From positions 248,001 to 312,000 of the forward strand of contig CACNQM010000001.1 in assembly GCA_902622595.1 (NCBI GenBank): 64,000 bases of DNA, given 5' to 3'. This DNA is from an uncultured Bacteroidota bacterium (GTDB lineage: Bacteria > Bacteroidota > Bacteroidia > Flavobacteriales > Flavobacteriaceae). The stretch's first letter is position 1; each line of letters starts with the position of its first letter. Positions 11,523 through 20,937 of the stretch are shown piece after piece. The position numbers were made by a program, and so were the translations under genes. The notes beneath the pieces are model-generated. The model did not search any database. It was not told the DNA's origin and was given only the letters and a program-made list of their open reading frames with translations.

Positions 11523-13158
11523 AATTAATAATTACGCATTAATTGATTCCTTAGAAATTTCTTTTAATGAAGGAATGACATCAATTACTGGAGAGACAGG
11601 AGCAGGTAAATCTATTATATTAGGAGGACTGTCAATGGTTCTTGGGTCAAGAGTCGATAATTCTAAAATTATAAATAAGGAAAAAAAATGCTTTGTTGAA
11701 GCAACATTTGATTTAACTGATATATACTTAAGAGACTATTTTAGAAAAAATGATTTGGACTACGATGAAATAACAATAATCAGAAGGGAAGTTAATCAAA
11801 ATGGAAAATCAAGAGCTTTTATCAATGATACCCCGGTGAAACTTGATCAATTATCTGGCCTTACAAATAGACTTATTGATGTTCATTCCCAATTTAATAA
11901 TCTAAGTATTCTTGACTCAAATTTTGTTTTTCTGATTTTAGACTCATTATCAAAAAATCAAGATAAAATTAAAGAATACTCAAATAATTTTAAATCACTA
12001 AAATTATTAGAGAAAGAACTTAATGATAAGATATTTTTGAGGGATAAATTAAATTCTGATTTAGACTACAATAAATTCTTACATGATGAATTTAATGATC
12101 TTGAAATCAATAATATCAATTTAGAAGAACTTCATGATAAAATTAAGGAGGCTGATGACTTAGATCAAATTAAAGATACACTATTTGTTGTAATAGGTCA
12201 CTTAATATCTGAAGATGTTGGGGTTTTAGATAAACTCCAGGACATCTCAAGAAACCTTAACAAACTATCAAACTCTTCAGAGAGAATTAGCTTACTCTCT
12301 AAAAGGATCCAAAATCTAATTGAGGAGTTAAACATAATTTCCAGTGATACTGAATCAATATTACATGATATTGATAATAATCAAGAAAACATTCATGATT
12401 TGAGGAATATACAGGATAAGATTTACACATTACAAAATAAGCATAGGGTTAATTCAATAGAAGATTTATTAAAAATTAAAAAAGATATTGAGTCAAAGAT
12501 CTTAACACAAGATGATATAGACAATGATATAATTAAAATTGAAGAATCAATTAGTAGTCTAACTAATAATCTTAGAGATGATGCAGTTAAAATTCATAAT
12601 AAAAGAATATCTGTAATTCCTGATTTTGAAAAATTAATGAGTAAAAATTTAAAAGAGTTAGGTATGGGAAAATCAAATATAAAAATTGATCTATCCAAAA
12701 CAGAAATTATTCAAAAAAATGGTGTAAGTATCGGCAAGATCTTCTTTAAATCTAATAAAGGAAGTATCTATAGTGAGTTGAAGGATATAGCTTCTGGTGG
12801 AGAAATCTCAAGAATAATGCTATCTATAAAGTCTATTCTTTCTAAATACACCAAGTTAGCCACAATAATTTTTGATGAAATAGATACTGGAATTTCGGGT
12901 TCAGTTTCCTCTAAAGTTGGAGAACTGATGAAATTTATGGCAAAAAACATGCAAGTAATAGTTATAACACATACTGCTCAAGTTGCATCTAAAGGTGACT
13001 TTCATTTTAAAGTTTTTAAAAGAGAACAAAATGATAAAGTTATCACCGATATTAATTTGCTATCTGATAGAGAAAGAGTTAATGAAATTGCCGAAATGTT
13101 ATCAGGTGATAAATCTAACAAGTCAGCAAATGAGCTAGCTAATGAATTATTGAATTAA
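11506..13158 (+). CDS. recN: DNA repair protein RecN
   Basis: SMC-like ATPase acting early in double-strand break repair. The 550-residue protein has Walker A GETGAGKSI near residue 28, two central coiled-coil arms, and the ABC signature with Walker B at the C-terminus (ASGGEISRIML, then IIFDEIDTGISG) followed by VITHTAQVA. I use ATG 11506; an in-frame TTG two codons earlier is possible. The first 17 bases overlap the end of coaBC in another frame, so expression is likely coupled. fabI begins 14 bases downstream. Confidence 0.95.
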   Translation: MLKKLKINNYALIDSLEISFNEGMTSITGETGAGKSIILGGLSMVLGSRVDNSKIINKEKKCFVEATFDLTDIYLRDYFRKNDLDYDEITIIRREVNQNGKSRAFINDTPVKLDQLSGLTNRLIDVHSQFNNLSILDSNFVFLILDSLSKNQDKIKEYSNNFKSLKLLEKELNDKIFLRDKLNSDLDYNKFLHDEFNDLEINNINLEELHDKIKEADDLDQIKDTLFVVIGHLISEDVGVLDKLQDISRNLNKLSNSSERISLLSKRIQNLIEELNIISSDTESILHDIDNNQENIHDLRNIQDKIYTLQNKHRVNSIEDLLKIKKDIESKILTQDDIDNDIIKIEESISSLTNNLRDDAVKIHNKRISVIPDFEKLMSKNLKELGMGKSNIKIDLSKTEIIQKNGVSIGKIFFKSNKGSIYSELKDIASGGEISRIMLSIKSILSKYTKLATIIFDEIDTGISGSVSSKVGELMKFMAKNMQVIVITHTAQVASKGDFHFKVFKREQNDKVITDINLLSDRERVNEIAEMLSGDKSNKSANELANELLN

Positions 13159-13172
13159 ACTATATTTACGTT

Positions 13173-13988
13173 ATGGGAAACAATATTTTAAAAGGTAAAA
13201 AAGGAATAATTTTTGGTGCTCTAGATAGCAGCTCTATTGCTTGGAAAACTGCAGAACGAGTATATAATGAAGGAGGGGAATTTATTTTGACAAATGCACC
13301 GGTTTCTATAAGAATGGGAAGTATAAATGATTTAGCAAATCAAACAAATTCTGAAGTTGTACCAGCAGATGCTACTAATCTAGAAGATCTAGAAAACTTA
13401 ATTCAAGCAGCTACTAATAAATTTGGTGGTAAACTAGATTTTGTATTACACTCAATAGGAATGTCGGTTAATGTAAGAAAAGGTAAGCATTACACAGATT
13501 TAAATTATGAATGGTTGAAAAAAGGTTGGGATGTTTCCGCCGTATCTTTTCATAAATTAATGCAATCTCTATTTAAATTGGATGCAATGAATCAATGGGG
13601 AAGTATTGTTGCATTAACATACATAGCTGCGCAAAGAACATTTCCAAATTACAATGATATGGCAGATAATAAGGCATATTTAGAATCCATTGCAAGAAGC
13701 TTTGGGTATTTCTTTGGTAAGGAGAAAAATGTTAGGGTTAATACTATATCTCAATCACCAACTATAACAACTGCCGGTAAGGGTGTCAAAGGGCTTGAAG
13801 ACTTTATTAAGTATGCTAATTTAACCTCCCCCTTAGGTAATGCAACTGCAGAAGATTGTGCTGATCTAACTGTCACCTTATTTTCTGATTATACCAAAAG
13901 AGTTACTCTTCAAAACATTTTTAATGATGGAGGTTTCTCAAGTGTCGGCGTTAGCCAGGAGATTATTGATAAATTAAATTCAAAATGA
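13173..13988 (+). CDS. fabI: Enoyl-ACP reductase FabI
   Basis: NADH-dependent reductase of the last step in each fatty-acid elongation cycle. The 271-residue short-chain dehydrogenase-like protein begins with the cofactor loop GIIFGALDSSSIAW and has the FabI catalytic pattern Tyr-x6-Lys in PNYNDMADNKAYLESIARS. The C-terminal NDGGFSSVG is also typical. It shares ATGA with coaE, so the two are probably translated together. Nothing unusual was seen. Confidence 0.96.
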   Translation: MGNNILKGKKGIIFGALDSSSIAWKTAERVYNEGGEFILTNAPVSIRMGSINDLANQTNSEVVPADATNLEDLENLIQAATNKFGGKLDFVLHSIGMSVNVRKGKHYTDLNYEWLKKGWDVSAVSFHKLMQSLFKLDAMNQWGSIVALTYIAAQRTFPNYNDMADNKAYLESIARSFGYFFGKEKNVRVNTISQSPTITTAGKGVKGLEDFIKYANLTSPLGNATAEDCADLTVTLFSDYTKRVTLQNIFNDGGFSSVGVSQEIIDKLNSK

Positions 13989-14563
13989 AAATTGTTGGAT
14001 TAACTGGAGGTATTGGTTCTGGTAAATCTACTGTTCTCAATGAATTTAAAGATCTTGGAATAAAAACATATAGTGCAGATAATGCAGCAAAGAGTCTCAT
14101 TAACTCAGATAAAGCATTAATAGACTCTATAAAAAAAGTTTTTGGTAATAATATTTACAAAAAAAATAAATTAGATACTAAGCAGTTGTCTAAAATTGTT
14201 TTTCAGGATTCAGATAAATTAGAAGTACTTAATTCAATTATTCATCCAGCAGTTTTAAATGATTTTAATTCTTTTGCTAGAGCAAATGATGAAATTTATA
14301 TAGTTAAAGAGGTAGCAATAATCTTCGAGACAAAATCCGAAAAAGCTTATGATAAAATTATTCTAGTCAGAGCGCCTCTGGAAGAAAGAATTCAAAGAGT
14401 ATTATTAAGAGACGATACTACAAGAGATCAAGTAATTAAAAGGATAAAGAATCAGGTAGATGATTCTTCAATAATTAATAAATGTGATTATATTATTGAC
14501 AATTATAACCTATCAGACTTAAAGGATAAAGTCGCTCAAATTCATACAGATTTGATCAAATAA
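13985..14563 (+). CDS. coaE: Dephospho-CoA kinase CoaE
   Basis: Final step of coenzyme A synthesis: ATP-dependent phosphorylation of the 3'-hydroxyl of dephospho-CoA. The 192-residue protein starts with the P-loop GGIGSGKST (residues 8-16), followed by the DLGIKTYSADNAAK substrate segment and the LxxIIHP motif (NSIIHPAV). Length is normal. It overlaps fabI by 4 bases and ends the gene run; a 60-base gap with a promoter element precedes the histidine kinase. Confidence 0.95.
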   Translation: MKIVGLTGGIGSGKSTVLNEFKDLGIKTYSADNAAKSLINSDKALIDSIKKVFGNNIYKKNKLDTKQLSKIVFQDSDKLEVLNSIIHPAVLNDFNSFARANDEIYIVKEVAIIFETKSEKAYDKIILVRAPLEERIQRVLLRDDTTRDQVIKRIKNQVDDSSIINKCDYIIDNYNLSDLKDKVAQIHTDLIK

Positions 14564-14601
14564 GTAGTATACATTAACATTTCATTAAGAAAGTTTAATT
14601 T

Positions 14602-14609
14602 TAAATTTG
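14602..14609 (+). promoter_or_regulatory. -7 element of the two-component gene pair
   Basis: TAAATTTG matches TAnnTTTG; no convincing -33 element is seen at 17-23 bases. The expected start near 14614 leaves about 10 bases before the ATG at 14624. Confidence 0.45.
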
Positions 14610-14623
14610 AGAATTTTATAAAT

Positions 14624-16201
14624 ATGAATAAAAGATATTATACCACATTAGTTCTATTAATGTCTTTCTCTTTAATAGGGATAATTTTAATGCAGGGCTA
14701 CTGGATATATTCTTCCTGGCAAAATAAAGAAGAAGAATTTACACTTGCTGTAAATAGGACTCTAAGGCAGGTTGTAAATGAAATTCAAAGTAGAGAGCTT
14801 AATGATTATGTATATACTTATCAAATGCTAATTGATTCAATTGGTTCTCCCGATGAGTCAAATTTTACGGATGTTTTTCTTTTTTTAGATGAAGATCAGT
14901 CATCTAACCTTTCAACATTTTTTGCATATGGAATACTTGAAGAGGATTATAATATTAACCTTCCGAATAATTTATCAAATAGATATGGTAATGATAATGT
15001 TAAAGATTACAAAGCTGTCAAGACAACTATTGTGAATAAAAATATATTCGATAGGAGAGAGAATAGACTTAATGCATCAATATCTAAATTGAAAAGTGTT
15101 GAAGACATAGACATATTTAAATTTGAAAAATATAAATCAGCTTTTCAGGAATATGCATCATCTCTTCCAATTCATAAAAGAACTACATCAAGAGAAATTC
15201 AAGAATTATTAAATCGTGGTTTCAATGAGAGAAATATTATAACTCAATATGAATTTGGAATTTATAGTAATGGATTATCCACTAAAGTAAAATCAAATAA
15301 TTACTTGGAAGAGCAGTCAGGCCCCAAATACTCGATTCCTTTTCTTTATGATAGCTCTAGTCCTGTAAAGTACGACTTAGTTGTTTCTTTTCCTGACAAG
15401 CAAGAATTTGTTTTATCAGGTATTATAGGAGTGGCAACTCTGTCTTTCATGCTTACCTTGGTTATTATTGTTATTTCAACTAGTGCTCTATACCAGATAA
15501 TCAGACAAAAAAAGTTGTCTGAAATAAAGAGTGACTTTATTAATAACATTTCTCATGAGTTTAAAACACCAATTGCAACTATAAATTTAGCATTAGACGC
15601 TATTTCAAGCTCAAAGAACAACTTAAATGATAAATTCAATTCTTATTTGGGTATGATTAGAGAGGAGAACTCAAGAATGTTATCACAGGTTGAAAATATA
15701 TTAACTATATCACAACTTGAAAAAAGTTCCAATCCATTTGAAATGGAAGATACTGATATCCATGAAGTGATTGAAGATGCTATAGAACATGTAAAATTAA
15801 TAGTAGAGAGCAGGAAAGGTTCAATCAAAATATCTTTAAATGCGGTTAAAAGTAAAATAAATGGAAATAGCAGTCACCTTGAGAATATAATCATAAATAT
15901 ATTGGATAATGCAGTGAAATATTCAAAGGACAATCCACATATAATTGTTTCATCTACAAACTCTGATGACAATATAATTATTTGTATTGAAGATAATGGT
16001 ATTGGAATGGATAAGAATATTCAAAAGTTGATTTTTGAAAAGTTCTACAGAGAACAAAATGGAAATATTCATGATATTAAAGGACATGGTTTAGGATTAT
16101 CATACGTAAAAAAAATAATTGATTTCCATAACGGCAAGATTAGTTTAGAGAGTAAAAAGGGAGTTGGAACAAAATTCTACTTAACATTAAAAAATATTTA
16201 A
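14624..16201 (+). CDS. Two-component sensor histidine kinase
   Basis: Membrane-bound sensor kinase of 525 residues. Membrane segments lie at about 7-29 and 263-290, enclosing a periplasmic sensor domain of about 230 residues with no recognised fold. The HisKA helix carries the phospho-accepting His311 in SHEFKTPIA. The ATPase domain shows the N box (NIIINILDNAVKYS), G1 (EDNGIGMD), F box and G2 (KGHGLGLSYVKK). The cognate regulator follows after one base. A kinase-regulator pair next to coaE resembles the RprX/RprY neighbourhood of Bacteroidota, but assignment to that pair is an inference. The signal sensed is unknown. Confidence 0.93.
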   Translation: MNKRYYTTLVLLMSFSLIGIILMQGYWIYSSWQNKEEEFTLAVNRTLRQVVNEIQSRELNDYVYTYQMLIDSIGSPDESNFTDVFLFLDEDQSSNLSTFFAYGILEEDYNINLPNNLSNRYGNDNVKDYKAVKTTIVNKNIFDRRENRLNASISKLKSVEDIDIFKFEKYKSAFQEYASSLPIHKRTTSREIQELLNRGFNERNIITQYEFGIYSNGLSTKVKSNNYLEEQSGPKYSIPFLYDSSSPVKYDLVVSFPDKQEFVLSGIIGVATLSFMLTLVIIVISTSALYQIIRQKKLSEIKSDFINNISHEFKTPIATINLALDAISSSKNNLNDKFNSYLGMIREENSRMLSQVENILTISQLEKSSNPFEMEDTDIHEVIEDAIEHVKLIVESRKGSIKISLNAVKSKINGNSSHLENIIINILDNAVKYSKDNPHIIVSSTNSDDNIIICIEDNGIGMDKNIQKLIFEKFYREQNGNIHDIKGHGLGLSYVKKIIDFHNGKISLESKKGVGTKFYLTLKNI

Positions 16202-16202
16202 T

Positions 16203-16901
16203 ATGAAATCAAATAAAAGTATATTATTAGTTGAGGATGATCCCAATTTTGGGAGAATTCTAAAAGACTATTTAACAATTAATAACTATGATGTATCCTT
16301 AGCTGTAAATGGAATTGAGGGATTTGAAAAATTTAATAGATCAGAATTTGACTTGTGTATACTAGACATAATGATGCCCTTCAAAGATGGGTTAACTCTT
16401 GCACGGGAAATAAGAGAGGTTAATGATGTTATACCTTTGATTTTCTTGACTGCAAAGAATCTAAAAGATGATGTTCTGAAAGGATACAAAATAGGCGCAG
16501 ATGATTACCTAACCAAACCATTTGATTCTGAGATTCTATTAGCTAAAATAAAGTCAATACTAAATAGAAAACCAAATGTTAATGTAGAAGAAAAAGATGT
16601 ATTTGAGTTTGATTTTGGTGATTTTAATTTCAATTCTAAGCTCAGAATTCTAACTCATAAGGAAGGGGAGTCTTATAAGTTATCTCCAAAAGAGAATCAA
16701 TTACTAAAAATGCTTGTACTTAATTTTGATGATCTTTTACCAAGGGATATAGCACTTAATAAAATATGGAGAGACGCAAACTACTTTACCTCAAGAAGTA
16801 TGGACGTATATATTGCTAAGCTCAGAAAATATTTAGATAAAGATAAATCTCTTAAAATCATTAATGTTCATGGTGAGGGATTCAGACTTATGCAGGAGTA
16901 A
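16203..16901 (+). CDS. OmpR/PhoB-family response regulator
   Basis: DNA-binding response regulator, 232 residues. The receiver domain has the acidic pair EDD (11-13), phospho-acceptor Asp55 in CILDIMMP, the conserved Thr in FLTAKN and Lys in YLTKPFD. The C-terminal winged helix (about 135-230) shows YKLSPKENQLLKML and the recognition-helix region SRSMDVYIAKLRKYL. It is co-transcribed with the kinase. The 3' end faces otsAB across 6 bases. Confidence 0.94.
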   Translation: MKSNKSILLVEDDPNFGRILKDYLTINNYDVSLAVNGIEGFEKFNRSEFDLCILDIMMPFKDGLTLAREIREVNDVIPLIFLTAKNLKDDVLKGYKIGADDYLTKPFDSEILLAKIKSILNRKPNVNVEEKDVFEFDFGDFNFNSKLRILTHKEGESYKLSPKENQLLKMLVLNFDDLLPRDIALNKIWRDANYFTSRSMDVYIAKLRKYLDKDKSLKIINVHGEGFRLMQE

Positions 16902-16907
16902 AATCAT

Positions 16908-19118
16908 TCATTTAAGACAAGTACATATATCATTTAATAGATTTATCACACTTTTGGGGCTGTCAATATAAAAATTAGCATTGGTATTTTTTATTCCAAC
17001 TTTGATAGTTGTAGAGTTTTTATTTAAGTTTTTGAACATATTCTCATCGGTTATATCATCTCCAATACAAACTATATGATCGTATTTCTTTTTTTTTGTT
17101 AATTCATTCACTGCTGATCCTTTGTCAAATTTTCTACTAGTAACTTCAATGGCTTTGTCAAGGTTTAAAATTTGAAATTGATCAGTTAGCAAGCTATTTA
17201 AAACTGTTTCTATTTCTACAACTCTTTCTGAGGCTAATTCTGGATCAGTTTTTCTAAAATGCCAAACTAATCCACTTTCTTTTCTTTCAGTAAATGTTCC
17301 TGGTGTTCTATCACAGAAAGATTGAAAGATTGCGTATATCTCATTTAAAAAAACTTTATCAATATTTCCAAGGCTTGTCCAATTTTTCTTCTTTTTCTTT
17401 AGGAAGTGTCCATGTTCTGCAACAATACTAAGATTAAGTTCTCCAAGATTATTTTCCAGGAACAACTTATCCCTACCACTTACAATTGCAATATCTAGAC
17501 CTTTAATATTAGATAAGTTATCCAAAATGCCTATTAAATTCTCGTCAGGAATTGCTAACTCTGGTTTATCCTTAAAAGTGACTAAGGTTCCATCATAATC
17601 AAGTATAATTAATTTATTGTTTGATAATTTAAGTTTATCAATTAATTTATCTTTTTCTAATAAATTGAAATAATTAGTGACTGAATTCTGATTAGATTTA
17701 GCTCTAGAGATTAAGTTTTTCATAAAATCGTTTGCCCAATAATTGACTGTATATCTACATAACCTTTCTTGCATGCTTCTATTTCGTTCGATTTGTTCTT
17801 TTTTGGGCATATTTATTGCCTGCAGAATCTTATCGGACATTTTATTTAGATCAAATGGATTTACAGTTATTGATTCATATAATTCTTTTGAAGCCCCTGC
17901 CATTTCACTGAGGATTAAAACACCATCACCTTTTACTCTTGTTGCAACAAACTCTTTTGCTACAAGATTCATTCCATCCCTAACTGGAGTTATCATAGCT
18001 ATGTCTGAAATAGTATATAAGTCAATTAATTCATCAAAACTCATAGATCGATAATAATACCAAATTGGAGTCCAATTTACTGAAGCAAATTTACCATTAA
18101 CTCTTCCAACTATTTCATCTGTTTGCTTTTTAAGTTTTATATAATCATCAACATCAGATCTAGAGGGAACTGTAAGCATTATAAGTCTGACTTTACCTCT
18201 ATATTCTGGATTATTTGTAAGAAAAATCTCAAAAGCCTTAATTCTATTAATAACTCCCTTCGTATAATCGAGTCTATCAATAGATAAGATTAATTTACTG
18301 TCAGATGAAGTCTTTTTGTGATCTTTTAGTTGAAGTCTGAGGTTAGACATCTCAGACTTTTTTTGATTATTTTTTATTCTAGCAGCATCATTGTATTTTG
18401 CATAGTCAATTCCCATAGGAAAAGTATCAACTAAAACCTCCCTTGAACCTACATTGATTTTATTAAAAATTACATCATACTTTAAAATTCTTTTTACGGA
18501 GCTTAAAAAATGTCTAACATAATCATAAGTATGAAAACCTATTAGATCAGAGCCAAGGATTCCCTCTAAAAGCTCTTCTCTCCAAGGAAAAATTCTAAAA
18601 ATTTCAAATGAAGGAAAAGGTATATGAAGGAAGAATCCAACAGTTAAGTCAGGTCTTTTAGTTTTAATCATACTTGGACATAGTAATAATTGATAATCAT
18701 GGACCCAAACTATATCATCTTTTTCTGCATACTTAATTACACAATCAGCAAATTTCTTATTTACATTAACATAAGACTTCCAATGTGACTTATTGAATAT
18801 GGAAAACTCAATGAAATAGTGGAATAGAGGCCAAAGAGCCTCGTTACTTGTGCCATAATAGAAATCATTTATTTCTTTTTTTCTCAAAAATACTGGGATG
18901 TAATTTTTTTTGTATAACAACTTTTCTGCTTTAGCTAGATTATTACCTAAAGATTTCTTATCAATTCCTGGCCATCCTATCCATAAAAAATTATTTTTTT
19001 TGTGAATTGATTTCATTCCAGTTGCTAATCCTCCACTAGTTGAAGAAAATTCAAAAGATTTATCTAAATTAGATATCTTAATAGGTAATCTATTTGAAAC
19101 AATTATTGTCCTACTCAA
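16908..19118 (-). CDS. Fused trehalose-6-phosphate synthase/phosphatase
   Basis: Makes trehalose from UDP-glucose and glucose-6-phosphate in two steps within one 736-residue chain. The GT20 synthase domain (about 1-465) begins with IIVSNRLPIK and has the WVHDYQLLL loop, the DRLDYTKGV motif and the RDGMNLVAKEF donor site. The HAD-type phosphatase domain (about 500-736) has LDYDGTLV with the nucleophile Asp and the late IGDDITDENMF. The start is TTG at 19118; no in-frame ATG fits the conserved N-terminus. It is divergent from the GH15 gene, with only 24 bases between the start codons, so the two promoters must lie partly inside the opposite coding regions. Trehalose suggests osmotic or stress protection. 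Confidence 0.94.
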   Translation of the reverse strand: MSRTIIVSNRLPIKISNLDKSFEFSSTSGGLATGMKSIHKKNNFLWIGWPGIDKKSLGNNLAKAEKLLYKKNYIPVFLRKKEINDFYYGTSNEALWPLFHYFIEFSIFNKSHWKSYVNVNKKFADCVIKYAEKDDIVWVHDYQLLLCPSMIKTKRPDLTVGFFLHIPFPSFEIFRIFPWREELLEGILGSDLIGFHTYDYVRHFLSSVKRILKYDVIFNKINVGSREVLVDTFPMGIDYAKYNDAARIKNNQKKSEMSNLRLQLKDHKKTSSDSKLILSIDRLDYTKGVINRIKAFEIFLTNNPEYRGKVRLIMLTVPSRSDVDDYIKLKKQTDEIVGRVNGKFASVNWTPIWYYYRSMSFDELIDLYTISDIAMITPVRDGMNLVAKEFVATRVKGDGVLILSEMAGASKELYESITVNPFDLNKMSDKILQAINMPKKEQIERNRSMQERLCRYTVNYWANDFMKNLISRAKSNQNSVTNYFNLLEKDKLIDKLKLSNNKLIILDYDGTLVTFKDKPELAIPDENLIGILDNLSNIKGLDIAIVSGRDKLFLENNLGELNLSIVAEHGHFLKKKKKNWTSLGNIDKVFLNEIYAIFQSFCDRTPGTFTERKESGLVWHFRKTDPELASERVVEIETVLNSLLTDQFQILNLDKAIEVTSRKFDKGSAVNELTKKKKYDHIVCIGDDITDENMFKNLNKNSTTIKVGIKNTNANFYIDSPKSVINLLNDICTCLK

Positions 19119-19142
19119 ATCATTAATTTAAACCCTAAAAAT

Positions 19143-20936
19143 ATGGAAATAAGAGATTCTTATGGTTACAGAGACAACATTAATTATGGAATAATAGGAA
19201 ATTGTCAATCATCAGCATTAATTTATAAGGATTCTTCAATAGATTGGTGTTGTTTACCAAAATTTGATTCTCCTTCGGTCTTTGCAAAAATTATTGATAA
19301 TAAAATTGGTGGTTTTTTTAAAGTTGAAACAGTTGGAAATTATAATTTAAGTCAAGAATATTTAAAAAATACATGTATACTCAAAACAACCTTTAATAAT
19401 GGTTTTGATGAGTTTGATGTAATAGATTTCATGCCTAGGTTTCAAACAAAAAAAAAGAGTTATTACTCTCCACCAGAAATTACTAGAATTATTAAGCATG
19501 TTAATGGTAACCCTAAAATAAGAATAGCTTATGATCCAAAACTTGACTACTCTATTGGTAAGACTAAATCATATGTTAAAAGTAATTTTATAGTGAGCAT
19601 TTCTGAAAATGAAAATTATGAAACACTTTATCTATATTCAAATGCGAGCTTAAATGCAATTGTTAATAATGATGTTATTGAATTAAAATCAGATCTTTTT
19701 TTTAAAATTTCTTATTACGAAAAGTTAATCTTTCCAAAATTTAAAGAAATATTATTAGAGTTTAATCAAACTAAAAAATATTGGAGTGATTGGATAAAAA
19801 AAACTCCAAAATTTAAAAAGTATAATAATGAAATATTAAGGAGTGCACTGACTCTAAAGTTACTTACATACCAAAAAACTGGAGCAGTTCTTGCTGCTTC
19901 TACAACTTCACTGCCAGAGACAATAGGTGAGGAAAGAAATTGGGATTATCGTTTTTGCTGGATAAGAGACGCCTCTATGGTAATAAAGGTAGTTGCAAAA
20001 TTAGGACATAAAAATATTGTCAAGAACTTTATAAAATTTATAATTAATCTTATTCCTGATAAAAATGAAAAACTTCAGATAATGTATGGAATAAATGGTG
20101 AAAAAATACTTGAAGAAAAAACTCTTGATCACCTCTCAGGTTATTTAGATTCATCACCAGTGAGAATTGGGAATGCTGCATATAATCAAAAACAAAATGA
20201 TATCTACGGAATTCTAATGGATGCTATACATTATCAAATTGAAAAATTTCCTTCTGAAAATGAGGAATACGAGGAGTTATGGTCAATTGTTAAATCAATA
20301 GTGTGGATAGTAAAAAATAATTGGATGTTACCTGACAAAGGAATTTGGGAATTTAGAAATGAAGACAAACACTTTACTTTTTCAAAATTATTAAGTTGGG
20401 TTGCCATTGACAGAGCAATTAAGATCTCAATTCTAATTAATAAATCCTCAAATATTAAGAAATGGAAATCAATTAGAAAAGAAATTTATAATGACATATT
20501 AGAGAATGGTTGGAATAAAAAACTTGGTGCTTTTACACAATCTTATGGCTCGGATAGCCTTGATGCATCATTATTACTCATGGAATCATTTGACTTTGTG
20601 AAACCTAATAATTTAAAATACATAAAAACAGTTAAAGCGATTGAAAAAGATTTAATGAATGATGGGCTTTTGTTTAGATATAGAAATAAGGATGATTTTG
20701 GTTTCCCTTCATCCTCTTTTACTGTTTGTTCATTTTGGTATATAAATAGTCTTTATAAAATAGGTGAAAAGGAAAAATCAAAAAATTATTTTGAGAAGAT
20801 ATTAAAATATAGTAATCATCTTGGTTTATTCAGTGAGGATCTGGATTTTAAATCAAAAAGATTATTAGGTAATTTTCCACAAGCATATTCACATCTTGCC
20901 TTAATAGATTGCGCACTTAATTTTAACTCAGAATAA
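19143..20936 (+). CDS. GH15 glucoamylase/trehalase-like glycosidase
   Basis: Cytoplasmic glycoside hydrolase family 15 protein, 597 residues, no signal peptide. The N-terminal beta domain (GIIGNCQSSALIYKDSSIDWCCLPKFDSP) precedes the (alpha/alpha)6 barrel. The barrel shows RNWDYRFCWIRDASM, NAAYNQKQNDIYG, and GIWEFR with the probable general-acid Glu, followed by FSKLLSWVAIDRA. Some GH15 members are glucoamylases and others hydrolyse trehalose. Its divergent pairing with the trehalose synthase/phosphatase favours trehalose or glycogen turnover, but the substrate cannot be read directly. It ends 1 base from the convergent xerD stop. Confidence 0.88.
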   Translation: MEIRDSYGYRDNINYGIIGNCQSSALIYKDSSIDWCCLPKFDSPSVFAKIIDNKIGGFFKVETVGNYNLSQEYLKNTCILKTTFNNGFDEFDVIDFMPRFQTKKKSYYSPPEITRIIKHVNGNPKIRIAYDPKLDYSIGKTKSYVKSNFIVSISENENYETLYLYSNASLNAIVNNDVIELKSDLFFKISYYEKLIFPKFKEILLEFNQTKKYWSDWIKKTPKFKKYNNEILRSALTLKLLTYQKTGAVLAASTTSLPETIGEERNWDYRFCWIRDASMVIKVVAKLGHKNIVKNFIKFIINLIPDKNEKLQIMYGINGEKILEEKTLDHLSGYLDSSPVRIGNAAYNQKQNDIYGILMDAIHYQIEKFPSENEEYEELWSIVKSIVWIVKNNWMLPDKGIWEFRNEDKHFTFSKLLSWVAIDRAIKISILINKSSNIKKWKSIRKEIYNDILENGWNKKLGAFTQSYGSDSLDASLLLMESFDFVKPNNLKYIKTVKAIEKDLMNDGLLFRYRNKDDFGFPSSSFTVCSFWYINSLYKIGEKEKSKNYFEKILKYSNHLGLFSEDLDFKSKRLLGNFPQAYSHLALIDCALNFNSE

Positions 20937-20937
20937 T

